Below, in pieces: positions 59,001 to 64,000 of a DNA stretch of 64,000 nucleotides. Position numbers and translations under genes: made by a program. Numbering within the stretch: the first letter of the stretch is position 1; every line of letters starts with the position of its first letter. The notes below the pieces were generated by a model. The model saw only the letters and a list, made by a program, of their open reading frames with translations, made no database searches and was not told where the DNA came from. This DNA is from Bradyrhizobium sp. LTSP885 (GTDB taxonomy: Bacteria > Pseudomonadota > Alphaproteobacteria > Rhizobiales > Xanthobacteraceae): contig NZ_JYMT01000042.1 of NCBI RefSeq assembly GCF_000938305.1, forward strand, positions 248,001-312,000, given 5' to 3'.

Positions 59001-61258
59001 TGAAGATCCCGGTCAAGCTCGGCGGGCTCAATCCCGGCGAGGACGCCAAGGTGGTGTTGGCTGCGGTCGACGTCGGCATCCTCAACCTGACCAACTACAA
59101 GCCGCCGGCGCCTGACGATTACTATCTCGGCCAGCGCCGGCTCACCGCCGAGATCCGCGACCTCTATGGGCAATTGATCGACGGCATGCAGGGCACAGCC
59201 GGCCAGATCAGGAGCGGCGGCGACGCCGGTGGCGCCGAGCTGCAGGGCTCGCCGCCGACGCAAAAGCCGCTGGCGCTGTATTCCGGCATCGTCACGGTCG
59301 GCCCTGACGGTACCGCCGAAGTGAGCTTCGACATCCCCGAATTCGCCGGCACCGCGCGGGTGATGGCGGTGGCGTGGAGTGCGACGAAACTTGGCCGCGC
59401 CACTGTTGATGTGACGGTGCGCGATCCCGTGGTGCTGACCGCGACATTGCCGCGCTTCCTGCTCACGGGTGACAAGGGCACCATGAGCATGGACATCGAC
59501 AATGTCGAAGGCGCCGGCGGCGACTACGCCGTCAGTGTCAAGACGAGCGGTCCGGTCAAGGTCTCGGGCAATCCGACCACGACAGTCAAACTCGCCGCCA
59601 AGCAGCGCTCTTCGCTGGCGCTCGGTCTCGAGGCCGGTGGCTCCGGACGCGCCGAGTTCGACGTCGATATAGCTGGCCCGAACGGACTGACGCTGGCGCG
59701 GCACTATGCGCTCGACGTCAAGCCGGCAACGCAGGTGCTGGCGCGCCGCTCGGTTCGCACATTGGCGAAGGGCGAAAGCCTGACGCTGACCTCGGACATG
59801 TTCTCCGACCTCGTCCCGGGCACCGGCAGCGTGTCGATCTCGGCGAGTCTCTCGACCGCGCTCGATGCCGCGAGCATCCTGAAAGCCCTCGACCGCTATC
59901 CGTATGGCTGCTCCGAGCAGATCACGAGCCGCGCGCTGCCGCTGCTCTATGTCAACGATCTCGCCGCCGGCGCGCATCTCGCGATGGATACCGCGGTCGA
60001 TCAGCGCATCCGCGATGCGATCGATCGGCTGCTGGCCCGACAAGGCTCCAACGGCTCGTTCGGCCTGTGGTCGGCGGGCGGCGACGATGCCTGGCTCGAT
60101 GCTTACGTGACCGACTTCCTGACCCGGGCCCGCGAAAAGGGTTTTGCGGTGCCGGACGTGCTGTTCAAGACCGCACTGGATCGTGTGAGGAACTCGGTGG
60201 TCAACGCCAACGAGCCGGAGAAGGACGGCGGCCGCGATCTGGCCTACGGCCTCTACGTGCTCGCGCGCAATGGCGCAGCGCCGATTGGCGACCTGCGCTA
60301 TCTCGCGGATACAAAACTGAGCAATCTGGCGACGCCGATTTCCAAGGCGCAACTTGCCGCGGCACTGGCGCTGGTCGGCGACAAGGCGAGGGCCGAGCGC
60401 GTCTATGCGAACGCGCTCGACGCGCTGAACCCGAAACCGGTGCTCGAGTTCGGCCGGGTCGATTACGGCTCGGCGCTGCGCGATGCCGCGGCGCTGGTCT
60501 CGCTCGCCGGCGAAGGCAACGCGCCGCGCGCAACGCTGACCCAAGCCGTGCTGCGGGTCGAAGCGGCGCGCGGGCTGTCGCCCTACACCTCGACGCAGGA
60601 GAATGCGTGGATGGTGCTGGCGGCGCGCGCGCTCGCCAAGGAGACGCTGGCGCTCGATATCAACGGCCAGAGCGTCAAGACCGCGGTCTATCGCAGCTAC
60701 AAGGCCGAGGAGATGGCGAGCCAGCCGCTCAAGCTTACCAACACCGGCGATGCGCCGGTGCAGGCGGTGATCTCGGTGTCGGGCTCGCCGGTGACCCCGG
60801 AACCCGCGGTCGCCAACGGCTTCAAGATCGAGCGCAGCTATTTCACGCTCGACGGCAAGCCAACCGACGTGAGCAAAGCGAAGCAGAACGATCGCTTCGC
60901 CGTGGTGCTGAAGGTCACGGAAGCAAAACCGGAGTTCGGGCACATCATGGTGGCGGACTATCTGCCGGCCGGGCTCGAGATCGACAACCCGCGTCTGGTG
61001 TCATCAGGGGATTCCGGCACGCTCGACTGGATCGAGGACGGCGTCGAACCCAAGGACACCCAGTTCCGCGATGACCGCTTCACTGCGGCGATCGACCGGG
61101 CCGCCAACGACAAATCGGTGTTCACGGTCGCCTATGTCGTGCGCGCGGTGTCGCCGGGCAAATACGTGCTGCCACAGGCCTATGTCGAGGACATGTACAA
61201 CCCCTCGCGCTACGGCCGCAGCAGCACCGGCGCGGTCGAGGTCAAGTCGGCGAAATGA
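56051..61258 (+). CDS. bacterial alpha-2-macroglobulin
   Basis: A 1735-residue periplasmic protein that traps proteases, thought to guard the cell when the envelope is broken. ATG 56051 gives a Sec signal peptide (MIGLVRVAAICAALVLGISL, cleaved after AQA). There is no lipobox Cys, unlike E. coli YfhM. MG-type beta domains follow. The bait-like middle ends near residue 1070, and the thioester motif is at Cys1287 (RYPYGCSEQITSR). The C-terminal alpha/alpha toroid and receptor-like domain finish the protein. The stop overlaps the pbpC start by ATGA. Confidence 0.93.
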   Translation: MIGLVRVAAICAALVLGISLAQAADKAFKRDDLADSAIKLEAQIKSEAGAVNKGAATLKSDADAAFRRNDFRSGLQILGQIAAATPEDGANWLRLAKTIFQIRSASSSEQTFLMERASTAAYIAYQRAGNPGEEADALAVLGKALSERKLWRPALDALRLSLDQREVADVRGQYEKMRDEHGFRLLDYSVDSDSASPRACFQFSEDLAKRVDFAPYLALAGTDKPALSAEDKQLCVDGLKHGERYNINLRAGLPSGVKEGLPKSAEFNIYVRDRKPFVRFTGRAYVLPRTGQRGIPVVSVNTPAVKIDVFRIGDRNLINTVIDSDFQSALSRYQLSDLGDQRGVKVWSGELATATTLNQDVVTAFPVDQALGDLQPGVYVMTAAPKSPGNDEDSSLATQWFIVSDMGLSAFSGNDGIHVFVNSLASTEPVANAEVKLVARNNEILATRKSDAAGHVLFESGLARGEGGLSPALLTVTSDKADYAFLSLKTNAFDLSDRGVAGRTIPAGADAFVYAERGVYRSNETVYLTALLRDGQGNALTGTPLTMVIERPDGVEFRRAVLPDQGAGGRTLSVALNSAVPSGTWRARVFTDPKGNSVGETTFMVEDYIPERIEFDLSAKDKLIKAEVPVELGVSGHFLYGAPASGLQLEGDMLVAPAANGRPGYPGYQFGVDDEKTASNERTPIEGLPEADANGAATFPVKLDKAPGSTRPQEAQIFIRMAETGGRSVERKIVLPVAPATSLIGVKPAFGDKSVAEGDKADFDVVFVAPDGKQLPRDGLRYELLKMESRYQWYRQNSSWDYEPVKSTKRVADGDVNLAADKPLRLTFQPQPGRYRLDVKSTDADGPLTSVQFDVGWYSDGSADTPDLLETSIDRPQYASGDTMTVSVNARTAGKLSVYVLGDRLLTTQSVDVKEGTQQVKLPVAKDWGTGAYVMTTLRRPLDAAAGRMPGRAIGLKWFGIDKKTRTLAVELTPPALVRPGSTLKIPVKLGGLNPGEDAKVVLAAVDVGILNLTNYKPPAPDDYYLGQRRLTAEIRDLYGQLIDGMQGTAGQIRSGGDAGGAELQGSPPTQKPLALYSGIVTVGPDGTAEVSFDIPEFAGTARVMAVAWSATKLGRATVDVTVRDPVVLTATLPRFLLTGDKGTMSMDIDNVEGAGGDYAVSVKTSGPVKVSGNPTTTVKLAAKQRSSLALGLEAGGSGRAEFDVDIAGPNGLTLARHYALDVKPATQVLARRSVRTLAKGESLTLTSDMFSDLVPGTGSVSISASLSTALDAASILKALDRYPYGCSEQITSRALPLLYVNDLAAGAHLAMDTAVDQRIRDAIDRLLARQGSNGSFGLWSAGGDDAWLDAYVTDFLTRAREKGFAVPDVLFKTALDRVRNSVVNANEPEKDGGRDLAYGLYVLARNGAAPIGDLRYLADTKLSNLATPISKAQLAAALALVGDKARAERVYANALDALNPKPVLEFGRVDYGSALRDAAALVSLAGEGNAPRATLTQAVLRVEAARGLSPYTSTQENAWMVLAARALAKETLALDINGQSVKTAVYRSYKAEEMASQPLKLTNTGDAPVQAVISVSGSPVTPEPAVANGFKIERSYFTLDGKPTDVSKAKQNDRFAVVLKVTEAKPEFGHIMVADYLPAGLEIDNPRLVSSGDSGTLDWIEDGVEPKDTQFRDDRFTAAIDRAANDKSVFTVAYVVRAVSPGKYVLPQAYVEDMYNPSRYGRSSTGAVEVKSAK

Positions 61259-63369
61259 GCGGGACCGTGACCATAGCGTCGGCGCGCAGATCGCGCTGGC
61301 GATGGCTCAGGGTGACGGCGGCGATCTGTCTTGTCGCGACGCTGGTCGTGACTGGTGCCTTCGCGACCTGGGTCGCTTCGCTCGGACCGTTGCCACTGGC
61401 CGAGGCAAAGCAGGTTTCGACCTCGGTCGTCGACCGCAACGGAAAACTGCTGCGCGCCTACGCGATGGCGGACGGGCGTTGGCGGTTGCCGGTCGATGCC
61501 AAGGCCGCGGTCGATCCCACCTATCTGAAGCTGCTGTTCGCCTATGAGGACAAGCGTTTCTACGCGCATCACGGCATCGATCCACTGGCGCTGTCGCGCG
61601 CCGCATTCCAGCTGCTTACAAGCGGCCACATCGTCTCCGGCGGCTCGACCATCACGATGCAGCTGGCGCGGCTGATGGAGCCGCGGCAGCAGCGGTCGAT
61701 TTACGCAAAACTGCGGCAGATGGTGCGTGCGGTCGAGCTGGAGCGGCAGCTCTCCAAGGACCAGATTCTCGATCTCTACCTCGCGCTGGCGCCGTTCGGC
61801 GGCAATCTCGAAGGCGTGCGGGCTGCCTCGATCGCCTATTTCGGCAAGGAGCCGAAGCGGCTGTCGCTCGCGGAGGCCGCGCTGCTGGTGGCGCTGCCGC
61901 AATCGCCGGAACGGCGGCGGCTCGACCGCTATCCAGAAGCCGCACACATCGCGCGTGACCGCGTGCTCGACCGCATGGTCGGGGACGGCACGGTGTCGAT
62001 GGACGACGCGGCGCAAGCCAGGGCCGTGCCGGTGCCAAAGATGCGTAACCAGATTCCGATCCTGGCACCGCATTCCGCCGATCAGGCAGTCGCGACGATC
62101 AAGGATCAACCTGTCATCAAGCTGACGCTGGATGCCACGCTGCAGAAGAACCTGGAGGCGCTGGCGCGCGACCGCGCGATTGCGCAGGGACCGGACGTCT
62201 CGGTCGCGATCATCGCGGTCGACAATGCGACCGGCGACGTGCTGGCGCGCGTCGGCTCGGCCGATTATTTCGACGAACGACGGGCAGGCCAGGTCGACAT
62301 GTCCCGCGCGGTGCGCTCGCCGGGCTCGACGTTGAAGCCGTTCATCTATGGCCTCGCCTTCGAGGATGGTTTTGTCCATCCCGACAGCCTGATCGAAGAT
62401 CGTCCGATCCGCTTCGGCACCTACGCGCCGGAAAATTTCGACATGACGTTCCAGGGCACGGTGCCGGTGCGCAAGGCGCTGCAATTTTCGCTGAACGTGC
62501 CGGCGATCGAACTGCTCGATCGCGTCGGCGCGAGCCGTCTGTCGTCGCGGCTGAAGCAGGCCGGTGCTAACCTGGTGCTGCCCAAGGATGAAGTGCCCGG
62601 CTTGGCAATGGGCCTCGGCGGTGTCGGCGTGACGCTGCAGGATCTGGCGCAGCTCTATGCCGGGCTGGCGCGGCTCGGCGCCACAACGCCGCTGCGCGAG
62701 ATCGTGCGGGCCAATGACATCAGGGAAACCATGCGGCTGATGGATCAGGCCGCGGCCTGGCAGGTTGGCAACGTCTTGCTCGGCACGCCGCCGCCGGAAA
62801 ACGGCGTGCATGGCCGGATCGCGTTCAAGACCGGCACCAGCTACGGTTATCGCGACGCTTGGTCGCTCGGCTTCGACGGCCGCATCACCATCGGCGTCTG
62901 GGTTGGCCGTCCGGACGGCGCGCCGGTGCCCGGCCTGGTCGGCCGTTCCGCGGCGGCACCGATCCTGTTCGACGCCTTCGCCCGCACCGGCAAGGTGCCG
63001 GCGGCGCTGCCCAAGCCGCCGCGCGGCGTGCTGGTCGCAAGCAATGCGAAGTTACCCCTGCCGCTTCGGCGCTTCCGCCCGCTCGGCGAACTGGTCCGCA
63101 GCGGCAACGATTCTGCTCCGCACATCCAGTTCCCGCTGAACGGCTCGCGCATCGACGTCGATCATTCCGATGATGGCCGCCTTGCGGCGATGCCGGTCAA
63201 GGTCGCCGGCGGCGTGCTGCCGCTGACGGTGCTGGTGAATGGTGTCTCAGCCGGAGACATCGACAGCCGGCGCCAGCGCCTGATCGATCCGCCGGGGCCG
63301 GGCTTCGCCCGTGTCACCGTGATCGACGCGACGGGTGCGGCCGATACCGTCGTGATCCGGGTGCAGTAA
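61255..63369 (+). CDS. pbpC: penicillin-binding protein 1C
   Basis: A 704-residue bifunctional peptidoglycan synthase. After one N-terminal membrane helix (WLRVTAAICLVATLVVTGAF, ~17-36) comes the glycosyltransferase domain, with the catalytic Glu in YEDKRFYAHHGIDP and the GGSTITMQLARL block. The transpeptidase domain has the nucleophile Ser in SPGSTLKPFIYG and the KTGTSYGYRD box. A C-terminal BiPBP-type domain (~615-704) is typical of PBP1C. It is coupled by ATGA to the macroglobulin gene, the standard pairing for cell-wall repair after attack. Confidence 0.95.
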   Translation: MSGTVTIASARRSRWRWLRVTAAICLVATLVVTGAFATWVASLGPLPLAEAKQVSTSVVDRNGKLLRAYAMADGRWRLPVDAKAAVDPTYLKLLFAYEDKRFYAHHGIDPLALSRAAFQLLTSGHIVSGGSTITMQLARLMEPRQQRSIYAKLRQMVRAVELERQLSKDQILDLYLALAPFGGNLEGVRAASIAYFGKEPKRLSLAEAALLVALPQSPERRRLDRYPEAAHIARDRVLDRMVGDGTVSMDDAAQARAVPVPKMRNQIPILAPHSADQAVATIKDQPVIKLTLDATLQKNLEALARDRAIAQGPDVSVAIIAVDNATGDVLARVGSADYFDERRAGQVDMSRAVRSPGSTLKPFIYGLAFEDGFVHPDSLIEDRPIRFGTYAPENFDMTFQGTVPVRKALQFSLNVPAIELLDRVGASRLSSRLKQAGANLVLPKDEVPGLAMGLGGVGVTLQDLAQLYAGLARLGATTPLREIVRANDIRETMRLMDQAAAWQVGNVLLGTPPPENGVHGRIAFKTGTSYGYRDAWSLGFDGRITIGVWVGRPDGAPVPGLVGRSAAAPILFDAFARTGKVPAALPKPPRGVLVASNAKLPLPLRRFRPLGELVRSGNDSAPHIQFPLNGSRIDVDHSDDGRLAAMPVKVAGGVLPLTVLVNGVSAGDIDSRRQRLIDPPGPGFARVTVIDATGAADTVVIRVQ

Positions 63370-63374
63370 ACGCT

Positions 63375-64000
63375 TTAGCGGATGAACGACCAGTTCTTGT
63401 AGAACACGGTCTTGAATGAGGCCGCGATCACGGCCGCGCCGGCGATCGCCGCGTCGAAGACGGGCTGCAAATGGTTCGGGCGGACGATGTCCATGAACAG
63501 GCAGTAGCGCGCCTGGTCGACATCGTTGACCGACTGGTGGAACAGCGTGTCATCGAACATGAACAGCGGCTGGTTCTTCCAGTAATGGGTCTTGTCGTCG
63601 ACATTGATGAAGACGCCGTCGCTGTCGATCGGATCGAGATTGTAGAGCACGCGGAAGGTCAGGCGCAGCGGACCGAAATGCCATGATGTCTTTTCGCGCT
63701 GGTTGAACACCGACACCGCGATGGTCTTGATGTAGCGGTAGTCCTGTTCGAAGGCAGGAATCCGCACGGTGATATCCTGCTTCCGTGCGAACCATTTGAA
63801 CGTCAGCATGCCGCGCTTGCGGTCGCCCAGCACTTCGGCGACGCGCGCCTTGATCAGGTCGCCATTCTCGACGAACGCCTTGACGCAGGCTTCGACCTCG
63901 GCGCGATGCGCAGCCGGGAGATCTTCAAGCCGGTAGGTGCCGAGGTTTCGGGCCGACAACAGGTCCGCCAGCAGGTTGATCGGCGACAGCAGCCAGGTCG
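63375..64000 (-). CDS. aspartyl/asparaginyl beta-hydroxylase family protein (5' end beyond window)
   Basis: An Fe(II)/2OG-type hydroxylase of the Asp/Asn beta-hydroxylase family, some members of which (LpxO) hydroxylate lipid A. The frame is open to the right edge, where residues TWLLSPINLLADLL precede the first in-window start-like codon (TTG 63959). The real N-terminus is therefore outside. Visible motifs are SWHFGPLRLTFRVLYNL, DKTHYWKNQPLFMFDDTLFH (iron His) and QARYCLFMDIVRP. It is convergent with pbpC (5-bp gap). Confidence 0.85.
   Translation of the reverse strand, partial: TWLLSPINLLADLLSARNLGTYRLEDLPAAHRAEVEACVKAFVENGDLIKARVAEVLGDRKRGMLTFKWFARKQDITVRIPAFEQDYRYIKTIAVSVFNQREKTSWHFGPLRLTFRVLYNLDPIDSDGVFINVDDKTHYWKNQPLFMFDDTLFHQSVNDVDQARYCLFMDIVRPNHLQPVFDAAIAGAAVIAASFKTVFYKNWSFIR

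Noticed and set aside
57284-60943. A very long open frame (about 1200 codons) on the minus strand opposite the macroglobulin gene
   Set aside because: It is an antisense shadow created by high GC at third codon positions. The plus strand encodes a clear family protein here, and the minus frame is Arg/Ala/His-rich without motifs.
1-64000. CRISPR arrays, rRNA genes, riboswitches (including SAM-type upstream of met genes)
   Set aside because: No regularly spaced repeats other than the short coding tandem repeats. No rRNA-like sequence was seen, and no conserved riboswitch core could be recognised by eye upstream of metY, metN or metQ.

Overview
The window is GC-rich chromosomal DNA from an alphaproteobacterium, most likely Bradyrhizobium or a close relative in the Nitrobacteraceae. 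The basis is codon and GC style, gene families typical of that group (MXKDX-repeat protein, DUF6481, DUF418, many small proteins), and a dispersed intergenic repeat present in three copies. No rRNA or CRISPR array was seen. One tRNA is present (tRNA-Arg, UCU).

Layout. 1-2409: TRAP transporter operon dctP-dctQ-dctM on the minus strand, with dctM cut by the window edge. 2.7-13.7 kb: ordinary chromosome with many small membrane or secreted proteins, a DUF418 membrane protein, a two-gene 2-keto-3-deoxygalactonate module (kinase and aldolase), a large helical-repeat protein with a HEPN-like C-terminal motif, and an SRPBCC protein. 14-49 kb: a very large organosulfur and methionine scavenging region. 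It holds four luciferase-like (LLM) FMN monooxygenases, an acyl-CoA-dehydrogenase-type (SfnB/DszC-like) flavoenzyme, a flavin reductase, a TauD/AtsK-type dioxygenase, one complete sulfonate-type ABC transporter plus two orphan SsuA-like binding proteins, MetN and MetI with three MetQ paralogues, serine acetyltransferase, O-acetylhomoserine sulfhydrylase (MetY), a LysR regulator with DUF4865, a class II aldolase and a beta-carbonic-anhydrase-like protein. It also carries two copies of a coupled gene pair: an FAD flavoprotein of the fumarate-reductase/AprA type and a 2[4Fe-4S] ferredoxin.

Inferred logic: binding proteins and ABC permeases import sulfonates, sulfate esters and methionine-like compounds. 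LLM and Fe/2OG oxygenases then cleave C-S or O-S bonds, with FMNH2 supplied by the flavin reductase. CysE and MetY provide acceptors and enzymes to fix the released sulfur into cysteine and homocysteine. The duplicated flavoprotein-ferredoxin pair has no assigned role that I know of and is the best candidate for an undescribed component. Several of the sulfur operons share a TTTCATTGAC element that overlaps a plausible -35 box.

49.6-55 kb: a metacaspase-type secreted protein, then a small decayed island bounded by the intact tRNA-Arg and a 47-bp copy of its 3' end. The island holds an IS3-family remnant fused to the last part of a tyrosine integrase, a two-gene membrane cassette and a beta-helix exoprotein. 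56-64 kb: alpha-2-macroglobulin and penicillin-binding protein 1C, translationally coupled, followed by a convergent Asp/Asn beta-hydroxylase that runs off the right edge.
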